64,000 nucleotides of DNA from Pseudomonas sp. FeN3W (GCA_030263805.2 CP136010.1:3487001-3551000); one strand, 5' to 3'. Positions 36,081-45,275 are shown, numbered from the stretch's first letter. Program-made: numbers and translations. The notes: a model not told the origin generated them from the letters alone.

Positions 36081-36142
36081 GAGCTTGATTCGGCTCGAAT
36101 GATAGTGGCAATTTGCTATCGTTAGTCACTGGCGAGACATGG

Positions 36143-38800
36143 ATGAAAGGATTCTCTGATCTGAGCGCTCAGGCCCGCAGGCTCTGGGCCAAGAGTGGTG
36201 AGGGCTTCGGTCATGGCGTCCTGGCGCATCTGCTGGATGTGGCCGCAGTGGCCGAATGCATGCTCGAGCATGAGCCCGCCAGCACCCTGGACTGGGCGGC
36301 CCGGGCCCTGGGATTGGAGCACCAGCATGCGGCGCGCTGGATTGCCTGTCTGGTGGGGTTGCATGACTTCGGCAAGGCCATTCCCGGTTTCCAGGACAAA
36401 TGGTTCGAAGGGCGGTCGGCCGATGAGGCGCTGGGCCTGCCTTTTCCAGCCCGTTCGATGAGCGTCACCGACCATGCCTGTGCCAGCGCTGCCTTGCTCT
36501 GGGAGCATCTGCCGCGCCAGGGTATTGATCATCTGTTGTGGATTCGTCATGTGTTGCAGGCCATCAGCGCCCACCATGGTTACAACTTCAACCAGACCGA
36601 ACTCACCCGCGCCAAACCGCCATTCGAGCCACCGGCCTGGGGCGAGGCGCGGCGGGAACTCTTCGACGCCTACTGGACAGTGCTGGCACCACAGGGTGCG
36701 CCGCAGATCGAGGCGCTGTCGCAGCCAGCGGTGCAGTGGCTGGCCGGGTTGACCAGCGTGGCCGACTGGATCGGCTCCAACCCCGAGTGGTTCCCACTGG
36801 GTGAGCGCCACGTGCTGCTCACCGGGCATTATGCCGATGCCCGTATGCGTGCTGATCAAGCTCTACAGCGGATCGGCTGGCGACCCTTTCAGCCCCTGCT
36901 GACTGCTCCGGCCACGGCCGATCGACTTATCGGGCAGATCGTCCAGCGCCCGGAACTGACCGCGCGCCCTTTGCAGCGCGAGGCGGACCGCCTGCTCGAT
37001 GGTGTGCGGGGCCCTGCGCTACTGCTGGTCGAGGCGCCGATGGGGGAGGGCAAGACCGAACTGGCTTTTCTCGCCCACCTGCGGCTGCAGGCTGCCAACC
37101 AGCACCGGGGGCTTTACGTCGCACTGCCGACTCAGGCCACGGGCAATGCGCTATTCAGCCGAGCATTGACCTTTCTGCACGGCTTTTCAGCCGACACTTC
37201 GCTGGATGTGCAATTGGTGCACGGCGGTGCCGCGCTCAGCGAGCAGGTGCTGGCGTTGCGTGGCATCTATGGTGCAGAGGGTGAAAGCGTCTCCTCGTCG
37301 GCCTGGTTCTCTCAGCGCCGCCGCCCGTTGCTGTCGCCCTATGGCGTCGGCACCGTGGATCAGGCGCTGTTCGCCACGCTCAACGTCAAGCATCACTTCG
37401 TGCGCCTGTGGGGGTTGAGCAACCGCGTGGTGGTGCTCGACGAAGTACATGCCTACGACACCTACACCAGCGGCCTGATCGAAGCGCTGCTGCGCTGGCT
37501 CAAGGCGATGGGCAGTTCGGTGGTGCTGATGAGCGCCACCTTGCCGGCGCCACGCCGCGATGCGTTGCTGCGTGCCTGGGGCGTTGCTCCAGAGGCAGCG
37601 CCCGAGCTGAACTACCCGCGCCTGCTGCTGGCCGACGCGCGTGGGGTGCAAGGCGGTACGTGCGACTCACGGCCATTGCCGCCGATTCAGCTCCAGGCCG
37701 TGGCGGAAATGATCGACAGCCTGGCCGCCAAGGCCTGTGAACTCGTGCGGCAAGGCGGTTGCGGCGCGCTGATCGTCAATACCGTGGATCGCGCGCAGGG
37801 CCTTTATCTCAAGCTCAAGGTCGAGTTGGGCGATGAAGTGCCGCTGCTGCTGTTTCATGCGCGTTTCCCGGCGGATCGGCGTAGCGAACAGGAACTGGCG
37901 GTCCTCGCGCGCTTCGGCCAGAGCGGCGAGCGACCTGCCAAGGCCTTGTTGATCGCCACCCAGGTGGCCGAGCAGAGTCTGGATATCGACTTCGACTTCA
38001 TGCTCACCGACCTGGCTCCTGTGGATCTGATCCTGCAGCGCGCCGGTCGTCTGCATCGTCACCAGCGCGAGCGCCCCGAGGCGCATTGCCAGGCGACCTT
38101 GTATGTGGCGGGGCTGGCGCCAGAAGCCTTGCCCGATCTCAAGAGCACGGCCTGGGAGTACGTCTACGAGCCTTACATCCTGGGACGTACCTGGGCGTTG
38201 CTGTCGCGCGAGCAGGCATTGCATCTGCCGCAGGATATCGACCGGTTGGTGCAGGCGGTGTATGACAGCGAGGATTTGCCGGCGGATCTGGCCGAGGCTG
38301 ACCGCGCCTTCATCGAGGATGAAGCCTACGGTAGCCATCTAGGCAAACGGCAGACCGAGCGGATGATGGCGCGTAATGTTGCCATCGACCCAGAAGCCGA
38401 GCCACAAAACGCCTACACCCAGAAGAATCGTGGCTATGAAGAAGGTGAGGAAGGTTTGGGGCTGCCCAACTACACCCGCCTCGGCGACGACTCCATGACT
38501 CTGATCCCCGTGCATCAGGTGCCTGGCGGTTGGAGTCTCATGCCAGATGGTGAAGCCTTCGATCCCGATCAGCCGCTGTCCAACGCGCTGGCCAGGCAGC
38601 TCCATGCCCGCCAGCTGAAAACCTCACGCGCCGCACTGGTCAAACATGCACAGGGTGAAGAATCACCTCGCGCATTCAGCGAGCATCCGCTACTGCGTCA
38701 CCTCAAACCGCTGTTGCTAACCGATGGTTATTTGCAGATCGGCCGTTTGACGGTGCGTCTGGATGATGAGCTGGGCTTGGTCTATCAGCGCGAGATTTGA
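36143..38800 (+). CDS. cas3: CRISPR-associated nuclease/helicase Cas3, type I-E
   Basis: Cas3 is recruited by Cascade to target DNA, which it unwinds and shreds. The 885-residue protein has an N-terminal HD nuclease (H29, H74-D75 in GLHDFGK) and an SF2 helicase: Walker A GEGKT at 301-305, DEVH at 433-436, SATLP, then the C-terminal helicase half with VAEQSLDIDFD and QRAGRLHRH. I chose ATG 36143; a TTG at 36113 would add 10 residues. It is separated from cse1 by a toxin-antitoxin pair on the other strand; 2 bases separate its stop from the toxin stop. Confidence 0.96.
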   Translation: MKGFSDLSAQARRLWAKSGEGFGHGVLAHLLDVAAVAECMLEHEPASTLDWAARALGLEHQHAARWIACLVGLHDFGKAIPGFQDKWFEGRSADEALGLPFPARSMSVTDHACASAALLWEHLPRQGIDHLLWIRHVLQAISAHHGYNFNQTELTRAKPPFEPPAWGEARRELFDAYWTVLAPQGAPQIEALSQPAVQWLAGLTSVADWIGSNPEWFPLGERHVLLTGHYADARMRADQALQRIGWRPFQPLLTAPATADRLIGQIVQRPELTARPLQREADRLLDGVRGPALLLVEAPMGEGKTELAFLAHLRLQAANQHRGLYVALPTQATGNALFSRALTFLHGFSADTSLDVQLVHGGAALSEQVLALRGIYGAEGESVSSSAWFSQRRRPLLSPYGVGTVDQALFATLNVKHHFVRLWGLSNRVVVLDEVHAYDTYTSGLIEALLRWLKAMGSSVVLMSATLPAPRRDALLRAWGVAPEAAPELNYPRLLLADARGVQGGTCDSRPLPPIQLQAVAEMIDSLAAKACELVRQGGCGALIVNTVDRAQGLYLKLKVELGDEVPLLLFHARFPADRRSEQELAVLARFGQSGERPAKALLIATQVAEQSLDIDFDFMLTDLAPVDLILQRAGRLHRHQRERPEAHCQATLYVAGLAPEALPDLKSTAWEYVYEPYILGRTWALLSREQALHLPQDIDRLVQAVYDSEDLPADLAEADRAFIEDEAYGSHLGKRQTERMMARNVAIDPEAEPQNAYTQKNRGYEEGEEGLGLPNYTRLGDDSMTLIPVHQVPGGWSLMPDGEAFDPDQPLSNALARQLHARQLKTSRAALVKHAQGEESPRAFSEHPLLRHLKPLLLTDGYLQIGRLTVRLDDELGLVYQREI

Positions 38801-38802
38801 GT

Positions 38803-39084
38803 TCAGTCCGCACTTGGCCACTGGCGCGCCGTATGCAGCACGCGGAGTATTCGTACCTGATCATTGGCCAGGTCGTAGATCACCAGATAATGCTGGTGCA
38901 CGACCAGTTCTCGGGTGCCGTTCACTCGGCCTGGTCGTCCCAGACCGGGGTGATCGGCCAGGCGGCTGACCTTCTCCGTGAACAACTCATCCAGCGCCAG
39001 GGCGGCAGCAGGGTTGTCCTGGGCGATATAGCTGCGGATGGCTTGGCGGTCGTTCAGCGCGAGACGCGTCCATGCAAGCCTCAC
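38803..39084 (-). CDS. RelE/ParE family toxin
   Basis: A 93-residue basic protein of the RelE/ParE superfamily: DRQAIRSYIAQDNPAAAL at the N terminus, LADHPGLGRPGRV, GTRELVV, YLVIYDL, and VRILRVLHTARQWP at the end. ParE-type members poison DNA gyrase and RelE-type cut ribosome-bound mRNA; the LHTARQWP ending fits ParE/YoeB-like members, so the target is uncertain. It starts with GTG in a GTGA overlap with the antitoxin stop. It faces cas3 tail-to-tail, inside the cas locus. Confidence 0.9.
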   Translation of the reverse strand: MRLAWTRLALNDRQAIRSYIAQDNPAAALALDELFTEKVSRLADHPGLGRPGRVNGTRELVVHQHYLVIYDLANDQVRILRVLHTARQWPSAD

Positions 39085-39371
39085 GATGCGGTGCTGCCCA
39101 TCTTGCGTCGCATTTCATCGCGCCATGCGGCGGCTTCGGCTTCGACCTCTTCGCTACTGAGTAGCTCACCGGCATTGGCCGAATCCAATCCCATCTGCAC
39201 CTGGCGGCGCAGCCAGGCATCGTGCTCGGCGGCCTCTTGCTGTTGCCGGACGAAATCACGCATGAAGTCGCGCAGCAACTGGGCGCCGGTGCGGTCGCGG
39301 GCTTTGGCAGCCTGGGCAAATTCGCTTTTCAGTGCGTCGTCTACGCGAAAGGTAAAGGTGGCTTCACTCAT
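39081..39371 (-). CDS. Ribbon-helix-helix antitoxin (RelB/DinJ-like)
   Basis: The 96-residue protein has an N-terminal ribbon-helix-helix DNA-binding segment (EATFTFRVDDALKSEFAQAA) and a C-terminal helical, acidic toxin-wrapping part. The start is ATG ending 39371. It precedes the toxin and overlaps it, the usual antitoxin-first order. It should neutralise the toxin and repress the pair through the palindrome just upstream. The pair lies between cas3 and cse1 in opposite orientation to all cas genes. Confidence 0.88.
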   Translation of the reverse strand: MSEATFTFRVDDALKSEFAQAAKARDRTGAQLLRDFMRDFVRQQQEAAEHDAWLRRQVQMGLDSANAGELLSSEEVEAEAAAWRDEMRRKMGSTAS

Positions 39372-39373
39372 GT

Positions 39374-39386
39374 TTGAGCATCTCAA
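39374..39386 (-). promoter_or_regulatory. Operator-like palindrome before the antitoxin gene
   Basis: TTGAG-CAT-CTCAA is a perfect 5+5 inverted repeat 2 bases before the antitoxin start, and TACAAT (minus strand, 39412-39417 region) could be the -10 upstream of it. Autoregulation by the RHH antitoxin is expected for this class; binding here is inferred. Confidence 0.5.
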
Positions 39387-39574
39387 TGTGTTACAGGGTC
39401 AGTGCATTGTAGCACGCGGTCATTTAGGGAAGCGTGATCATGGATGAGCGGCATTGGCTAGGCTGACCTGACTCATGCCATGGTGGCACTTTGTCTGCTT
39501 TACTGCAGGCCTGTCGGATTCAGGGAGGAGGAGGGATATGGAATCACGCAGAGAACAGGGAGCAGAGGTGCGGC

Positions 39575-41116
39575 ATGAGTGAATCGTTCTGCCTGCTCGA
39601 CGAGCCATGGCTGGCAGTACGGATGCACGATGGGCAGGTGCGTGAACTGGGTTTGCTTGAGCTATTCGAGCGCGCCAGCGAGATCAGTGCCCTGGCGGAA
39701 ACCTCGCCGCCGAGTCTGATCGCCCAATACCGGCTGTTGCTGGCGATCACTCACCGCGCCATCAGCCAGGCGCAAGGGCGCTGGAGGGATGCCGAGCGTT
39801 TGCGCTGGTATCAGGACGGGCTGCCGCTGGCGGCCATTCGCGACTACCTGCAGCATTGGCGCGAACGCTTCTGCTTGTTCCATCCGCAGTATCCCTTCAT
39901 GCAGGTGGCGGCGCTGGCCGATTCCGAAGCCACCCGCGACAAGCTCAAACCCTGGACTCAAATTTCCCTGGCCAGCGCCAACGGCAATGCGCCGGTGGTG
40001 TTCGATCACTCCTGCGATCTGACACCACGCAACATCGGTGCCGCCGATACGTTGCGTACCTTGCTCGGCTTTCTGCAATTCACGCCCGGTGGCCTGGTCA
40101 AGACGCTGCGCGACTCCGACAAGGCAGGCGCCCTGGCCAATACGGCAGCGGTGATGCCGATGGGCGATTCGCTGGCGCAAAGCTTGTGCCTGGCCCTGCA
40201 TCCACCGACTCAAACGGGGCATGAAGACCTGCCAGCATGGGAGCGCAGCGCGCCGAGCATCGCGCAATTGCAGGGCGACCCGGAACTGGCCAGCGGCCCG
40301 AATGATCGCTACACCCGGCAGAGCCGCGCCGTGCTGCTGCTCAGGGATGATGATCAGCGCTTGCAGTGGATTCGCTTCGCCGCAGGTTTGGCGCTGGGCG
40401 ATGACGTGCAGGCGCCCGACCCGATGGCCAGCTACCGCGCCGGTAGCAACAGCCTGGTGCGCCTGGGCTTCACAGAGGGACGTGCCTTGTGGCGTGATCT
40501 TCCTGCACTGTTGCCGGATGCTGAAGGCAAGGCGTCGCAGCCTGCCGCAGTGCTGGAGTGGGCCGCCAATCTGCAGTTCTACCTGGGCAATGGCGTGCAA
40601 CCCTTGCTTATCGCTGGCCTGGCCAGTGATCAGGCCAAGCTTTTGCGCTGGCGCTCCGAGCGTATCGCACTGCCTGCCAAGCTGCTGGCTTCACCCGATC
40701 ACGCCAACGAATTGCGCCGCTATGTCCGCGATGCCGAAGAGCTGTTCACTGCCTTGCGCAAGCTGGCCACCGGCATGCTTGCCGAAACCTTGCCCGACCC
40801 TGGCAGCAAGGACACCTGGGCACGTGCGCGCAGCCTGATCGACGCCGGCCCGGCGGGCGCCCTGTACTTCGCCAGCGCCGAGCGCCATCTGGGTCGTGTC
40901 ATGGCGCTGCTGGGCAACGATGAGTTGGACGAGGCAGAGGCGCTCTGGCGGCAGAGCCTGCATGACGCGGCTCGTGAGGCCTGGCAGGCCGTGCTGGCCG
41001 GCTTGGGGCGAGGCGCCAAAGCCCTGCGTGCCGAAGCACGTCATTATCCACGCCTGCAGGGGCTACTCGCCCCGTTGCAGGCGACTCCCACACCCGACAA
41101 GGAGGTTCGCGCATGA
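39575..41116 (+). CDS. casA: Cascade large subunit Cse1/CasA (Cas8e)
   Basis: The 513-residue large subunit of Cascade recognises the PAM and recruits Cas3. The start is ATG 39575 after GAGGTG; the frame opens earlier at 39491 without support. Family marks: LLDEPWLAV at the N terminus, HPQYPFMQV, the FDHSCDLTPRNIGAADTLRTLLGFLQFTPGGL region and a helical C-terminal bundle. It is the first gene of the Cascade operon; its stop overlaps casB (ATGA). The ~200 bases upstream, shared with the divergent antitoxin, should hold the cas promoter. Confidence 0.95.
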   Translation: MSESFCLLDEPWLAVRMHDGQVRELGLLELFERASEISALAETSPPSLIAQYRLLLAITHRAISQAQGRWRDAERLRWYQDGLPLAAIRDYLQHWRERFCLFHPQYPFMQVAALADSEATRDKLKPWTQISLASANGNAPVVFDHSCDLTPRNIGAADTLRTLLGFLQFTPGGLVKTLRDSDKAGALANTAAVMPMGDSLAQSLCLALHPPTQTGHEDLPAWERSAPSIAQLQGDPELASGPNDRYTRQSRAVLLLRDDDQRLQWIRFAAGLALGDDVQAPDPMASYRAGSNSLVRLGFTEGRALWRDLPALLPDAEGKASQPAAVLEWAANLQFYLGNGVQPLLIAGLASDQAKLLRWRSERIALPAKLLASPDHANELRRYVRDAEELFTALRKLATGMLAETLPDPGSKDTWARARSLIDAGPAGALYFASAERHLGRVMALLGNDELDEAEALWRQSLHDAAREAWQAVLAGLGRGAKALRAEARHYPRLQGLLAPLQATPTPDKEVRA

Positions 41117-41655
41117 GTGAGTTCGTGCAGAGCTTTATCGCGCATTTGCAGCGCCTGCAGGAACGCGACCGGGGCGCCCTGGCCACCCTGCGCCGCAGCC
41201 TGAGCTTCAAGCCGGGCAGCTATCCGCCGGCTTATCCGTATGTGGAACGCTTCGTCGCGGCTGAGCGGCATGCCCAGGACGCTTCGCGCCTGGCGCTGTA
41301 CCTGACGGCTGGCCTGTACGCCGCTCATCCTCATCACGGCGCCAGAAGCCTGGCCAGCAGCCTTGGCGAGCTGATGCGCAAACGTGACAGCGCCAGCATC
41401 GAACAACGTTTCATCGCCTTGCTCGGTGCCGATGCGGAAAACCTGGCGGTATATCTGCGCCAGATCATCAGCCTGCTGGCCGCCGATGATCGCCCGCTGG
41501 ACTACGGCGTGCTGCTGCGCGACCTGAGCGTCTGGCTCAACCCGCATATCGATGCCGAGCGCCGCGACGGCGTACGCCAGCGCTGGGCGCGGGACTTCTA
41601 CCGTGCACTGGCGGAACCTGCCGTCGACACTCCTGAACAAGCTGCCAACGACTGA
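41113..41655 (+). CDS. casB: Cascade small subunit Cse2/CasB
   Basis: This 180-residue helical protein forms the dimer along the belly of Cascade that stabilises the R-loop. RDRGALATLRRSL near the N terminus and the CTerm GVLLRDLSVWLNPHIDAERRDGVRQRWARDFY stretch are typical for Cse2. It overlaps casA by 4 bases, and casC follows after 10 bases. Confidence 0.94.
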   Translation: MSEFVQSFIAHLQRLQERDRGALATLRRSLSFKPGSYPPAYPYVERFVAAERHAQDASRLALYLTAGLYAAHPHHGARSLASSLGELMRKRDSASIEQRFIALLGADAENLAVYLRQIISLLAADDRPLDYGVLLRDLSVWLNPHIDAERRDGVRQRWARDFYRALAEPAVDTPEQAAND

Positions 41656-41665
41656 GAGGGACATC

Positions 41666-42808
41666 ATGAGTCTGTTCGTCGAATTTCACCTGATCCAGAA
41701 CTTCGCTCCATCCAACCTCAACCGTGACGACACCGGCGCCCCCAAGGATGCCCTGTTCGGTGGTTATCGCCGCGCGCGGGTCAGCAGCCAGTGCTTCAAG
41801 CGCGCCATTCGCCTGGCCGCCCAGGAGCATGAGTTGGTTGCCCCGGAGTTTCGTGGTGTGCGCACCAAGAAGCTCAAGGCGCTGCTGCTGGAGCGTCTGG
41901 CCGAGCGCGATCCGCTCGAAGCCGAGGGCAAGATCGAAGTAGCCTTGGCCGCTGCCGGCCTCAAGCTCAAGGATGACGGCAAGACCGAGTACCTGCTGTT
42001 TCTCGGCGAGGCCGAAATTGCTGGTTTCGCCAACCTCATCGAGCAGCACTGGGATGAGCTGGCCGCTGCCCCGGCAGGTGGTGAGAAGAAGGGCAAGAAG
42101 GAAGCCAAGGCCAGCGCCCCGGCCGAGGTGGTGAAAAAGGCCAAGGCCCTGCTCGATGGTGGCAAGGCGGTGGACGTGGCGCTGTTCGGGCGCATGCTCG
42201 CCGATATGCCGGAGGTCAACCAGGATGCCGCCTGCCAGGTGGCGCATGCCATCAGCACGCATCGTGTGGAGCGTGAGTTCGACTACTTCACCGCCGTCGA
42301 TGACAAGGGCGGGGCGGACGAAACTGGCGCCGGCATGATCGGCCAGGTGGAGTTCAATTCCGCCACGCTGTACCGCTATGCGGTGGTCGATGCCAACAAG
42401 CTGTTCGGCAACCTGCAGCAGGATCGCGAGCTGACGCTTTCCGCGCTGGAGTCCTTCACCCAGGCCATGGTGCGCGCTATCCCGACGGGCAAGCAGAACA
42501 CCTTCGCCGCCCACAACCTGCCGAGTTTCGTTGGCGTCTGCCTGCGTCATGCCAGCCCGTTGAACCTGGCCAACGCCTTCGAGAAGCCCATCGCCGCACG
42601 CCAGGATACAGCGCTTAGCAGCCTGTCGGTCGGTGAACTGGCCAGGCACGAGGGAAAATTGGCGGCGGTCTATGCCGACGCTCGGGACCAGTGGGCTTAC
42701 CTCGATCTGAGCGAAGCCTGGCCGCAGCAGAAGGGCTTTGCAGTGCAGAGCCTGGGTGAGCTGGCGACCTGGGTACGCATGCAGGTCGCCGCACAACTGG
42801 AGGGCTGA
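41666..42808 (+). CDS. casC: Cascade backbone subunit Cas7e/CasC
   Basis: Six copies of this 380-residue RRM-fold protein coat the crRNA spacer. The N-terminal HLIQNFAPSNLNRDDTGAPKDALFGGYRRARVSSQCFKRAIR stretch is the Cas7e signature; the long Lys/Ala-rich loop near residues 135-155 is the variable thumb region. The ATG at 41666 follows GAGAGGGA. The stop lies 2 bases before casD. Confidence 0.96.
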   Translation: MSLFVEFHLIQNFAPSNLNRDDTGAPKDALFGGYRRARVSSQCFKRAIRLAAQEHELVAPEFRGVRTKKLKALLLERLAERDPLEAEGKIEVALAAAGLKLKDDGKTEYLLFLGEAEIAGFANLIEQHWDELAAAPAGGEKKGKKEAKASAPAEVVKKAKALLDGGKAVDVALFGRMLADMPEVNQDAACQVAHAISTHRVEREFDYFTAVDDKGGADETGAGMIGQVEFNSATLYRYAVVDANKLFGNLQQDRELTLSALESFTQAMVRAIPTGKQNTFAAHNLPSFVGVCLRHASPLNLANAFEKPIAARQDTALSSLSVGELARHEGKLAAVYADARDQWAYLDLSEAWPQQKGFAVQSLGELATWVRMQVAAQLEG

Positions 42809-42810
42809 GT

Positions 42811-43473
42811 ATGGCTACCCTGTTGCTGCGCTTGCAGGGGCCGATGCAATCCTGGGGCACCACCAGCCGCTTCGATGAGCGCGATACCCAGCTGGAACCC
42901 TCCAAGTCGGGCGTGCTCGGGCTGGTCTGCGCCGCGCTGGGGCGTGACCGGCAGGAGTCGGTCGAGGATCTGGCTGTCCTGCGCATGGGCGTGCGTGTCG
43001 ATCACGAAGGCGTGCCGATGCGCGATTACCAGACCGCCACCGGCGTGTTGATCGCCACCGGCAAGGCGGACATGCGCCGCACCGTGGTCAGCCCGCGCTA
43101 TTACCTCTCCGATGCTGCCTTTCTGGTCGGTCTGGAAGGGGCGGATGAAGCCCTGCTGACGCGCATTCATGCTGCCTTGCGAGCCCCACACTGGCCGTTG
43201 GCGCTGGGGCGCAAGAGCTTTGCGCCAGGCATGCCGGTCTGGCTGCCCGATGGCCTATCCCCTCTGTCCCTGGAGCAGGCGCTGGCTCAGTATCCTCGGC
43301 TTGCCAGTGCGCGGCGAACTGACTCGCAGCCGACCCTGCGCTGTCTGCTGGAGGATGATCAGGAGGGCGCCATCCGCCTGGATCAGCCTGTCGCACCTTT
43401 TGCCGAGCGTCGTTTCGGCCCACGCTTCGTGAAATCAGGAGTGCTGCATGTACCTGACCAGACTGACGCTTGA
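42811..43473 (+). CDS. casD: Cascade subunit Cas5e/CasD
   Basis: This 220-residue RAMP protein caps the 5' handle of the crRNA and links to Cse1. LLLRLQGPMQSWGT at the start and PSKSGVLGLVCAALG are the family hallmarks. It overlaps casE by 26 bases, so their translation is tightly linked. No anomalies. Confidence 0.95.
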   Translation: MATLLLRLQGPMQSWGTTSRFDERDTQLEPSKSGVLGLVCAALGRDRQESVEDLAVLRMGVRVDHEGVPMRDYQTATGVLIATGKADMRRTVVSPRYYLSDAAFLVGLEGADEALLTRIHAALRAPHWPLALGRKSFAPGMPVWLPDGLSPLSLEQALAQYPRLASARRTDSQPTLRCLLEDDQEGAIRLDQPVAPFAERRFGPRFVKSGVLHVPDQTDA

Positions 43474-44062
43474 CCCGCGCAGTGCGCAAGCTCGGCGTGA
43501 TTTGGCCGATGCCTACGAGATGCACCGCACCCTGGCCCGCGCCTTCGTCACCGATGAGCACAGCGCCCCGGCTCGCTTCCTTTGGCGTTTGGAAGCGGGC
43601 GGCAATGCCTGGGCGACTCCTGCCGTATTGGTGCAGTCGTTGCGCTCGGGCGATTGGTCGGCCTTGCAGGTGTTGCCCAACTACCTGCAGCGCGAGATCG
43701 AAAGCAAACCACTCGACCTCCAGGCCTGGATCGAAGGCGGTGGGCGTTATCGCTTTCGCCTGCAGGCCAATCCGACTGTTACGCGTCAGGGCAAGCGCTA
43801 TGGCCTGGTGGGGGAGGCGGAGCAGTTGGCCTGGTTGAATCGCCAGGGCGAGCGCCACGGCTTCGAGGTCGAAGCCGCCCTGGTCACGGCCAGCGACGTG
43901 TTGGCAAGCCGCAAGGGCGACAGCCGTATCAGTTTGCAGCGGGTGTGCTTCGAGGGGCGTTTGCAGGTGCGCGAGCTGACGGCGTTCAGTCGCGCACTTG
44001 AACAAGGAGTCGGCCCGGGCAAGGCATTCGGTTGCGGGCTGCTAAGCTTGGGGCGCGGCTGA
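43448..44062 (+). CDS. casE: CRISPR RNA endonuclease Cas6e/CasE
   Basis: Cas6e cuts the repeat hairpin of pre-crRNA and stays bound to the 3' handle. The 204-residue protein has the conserved N-terminal MYLTRLTLDP, the catalytic-region histidine H26 (EMHRTLARAF) and the C-terminal Gly-rich loop GKAFGCGLLSLGRG. Two repeat variants differing in the hairpin loop (ACCC and GCAT) exist in the two arrays; this one enzyme would have to process both. The stop overlaps the cas1 start (TGATG). Confidence 0.95.
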   Translation: MYLTRLTLDPRSAQARRDLADAYEMHRTLARAFVTDEHSAPARFLWRLEAGGNAWATPAVLVQSLRSGDWSALQVLPNYLQREIESKPLDLQAWIEGGGRYRFRLQANPTVTRQGKRYGLVGEAEQLAWLNRQGERHGFEVEAALVTASDVLASRKGDSRISLQRVCFEGRLQVRELTAFSRALEQGVGPGKAFGCGLLSLGRG

Positions 44063-44979
44063 TGCTGCCTCCGCTCAAGCCCCTGCCGATGAAGGACCGG
44101 GTGTCGATGATCTTCGTCCAGTACGGTCAGATCGACGTGCAGGATGGCGCCTTCGTGGTGATCGACAAGACCGGCGTGCGCATGCACATCCCGGTCGGTT
44201 CGGTAGCTTGCATCATGCTCGAACCGGGTACGCGGGTATCCCACGCAGCCGTGCACCTGGCTTCCACCGTGGGTACCCTGCTGGTGTGGGTGGGCGAATC
44301 CGGTGTGCGCCTGTACGCCAGCGGCCAGCCGGGCGGGGCACGGGCGGACCGCCTGCTCTACCAGGCCAAGCTGGCGCTGGACGACGAGCTGCGCCTGAAG
44401 GTGGTGCGCAAGATGTACGAGCTGCGTTTCCAGGAGCCGGCACCGGCCCGGCGCAGTGTCGAACAACTGCGCGGCATCGAGGGCGCACGGGTGCGCGAAA
44501 CCTACAGACTGCTGGCCAAGCAGTATGGGGTCGACTGGCGGGCGCGCAACTACGACAGGCAGCAATGGGATGCGGCGGACATTCCCAACCGCTGCCTGTC
44601 TGCGGCTACTTCCTGTCTGTACGGGATCGCCGAAGCGGCCGTGCTCGCGGCCGGTTACGCGCCGGCGGTGGGCTTCATCCACACCGGCAAGCCGCTGTCC
44701 TTCGTCTACGATATCGCCGACCTGTTCAAGTTCGAGACCGTGGTGCCGCTGGCCTTCCGCATCGCCGCGAAGTCGCCGCCGCAACCCGAGCGGGAAGTGC
44801 GCCTGGGCTGCCGCGACCTGTTCCGCTCCAGCAAGATCCTGGCGAAAATCATCCCCACCATTGAAGACGTGCTGTCGGCCGGCGGCATCTCGCCGCCCGA
44901 AGCGCCACCCGAGTCCGTACCGCCTGCCATCCCCAACCCTGAAAGCATCGGCGAGGCCGGGCACAGGACGCAGGGATGA
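44062..44979 (+). CDS. cas1: CRISPR integrase Cas1, type I-E
   Basis: Cas1 with Cas2 inserts new spacers beside the leader. The 305-residue protein keeps the metal-binding catalytic residues E140, H207 and D217/D220 (E. coli: E141, H208, D218, D221), within RGIEGARVRETY and GFIHTGKPLSFVYDIADLFK. The C-terminal tail is Pro-rich. The start at 44062 overlaps casE; the upstream frame to 44032 is rejected. All active-site residues present implies adaptation-competent protein. Confidence 0.97.
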   Translation: MLPPLKPLPMKDRVSMIFVQYGQIDVQDGAFVVIDKTGVRMHIPVGSVACIMLEPGTRVSHAAVHLASTVGTLLVWVGESGVRLYASGQPGGARADRLLYQAKLALDDELRLKVVRKMYELRFQEPAPARRSVEQLRGIEGARVRETYRLLAKQYGVDWRARNYDRQQWDAADIPNRCLSAATSCLYGIAEAAVLAAGYAPAVGFIHTGKPLSFVYDIADLFKFETVVPLAFRIAAKSPPQPEREVRLGCRDLFRSSKILAKIIPTIEDVLSAGGISPPEAPPESVPPAIPNPESIGEAGHRTQG

Positions 44980-45275
44980 GCTTTCTCGTCGTGGTTACCG
45001 AAAACGTACCGCCGCGCCTGCGTGGACGTATGGCCATCTGGCTTTTGGAGGTGCGCGCCGGTGTCTATATCGGCGATGTTTCCAAACGCACCCGCGAAAT
45101 GATCTGGGAGCAACTGAGCCAGGGACATGAGGACGGCAACGTGGTGATGGCCTGGGCCAGCAACCATGAGTCCGGCTACGAATTCCAGACCCTCGGCCCC
45201 AATCGTCGCCTCCCCGTGGAGTTCGACGGCCTGCATCTGGTCGCCTTCCATCCGCTGGAAAATCCCGATCTTTAA
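44976..45275 (+). CDS. cas2: CRISPR adaptation protein Cas2, type I-E
   Basis: A 99-residue Cas2 of the E. coli subtype (MSFLVVVTENVPPRLRGR, EVRAGVYIGDVSKRTREMIW), which dimerises and holds the prespacer between Cas1 dimers. It overlaps cas1 by 4 bases. The TAA stop at 45273-45275 is embedded in a boxA-like element (GATCTTTAACAAG, 45267-45279), so the coding end and the leader of array 2 overlap. Confidence 0.95.
   Translation: MSFLVVVTENVPPRLRGRMAIWLLEVRAGVYIGDVSKRTREMIWEQLSQGHEDGNVVMAWASNHESGYEFQTLGPNRRLPVEFDGLHLVAFHPLENPDL

Noticed and set aside
39387..39574. CreTA-like RNA toxin-antitoxin or tracr-like repeat in the cas3-cse1 gap
   Set aside because: No sequence resembling the CRISPR repeat occurs in this interval; the TA pair here is protein-coding.
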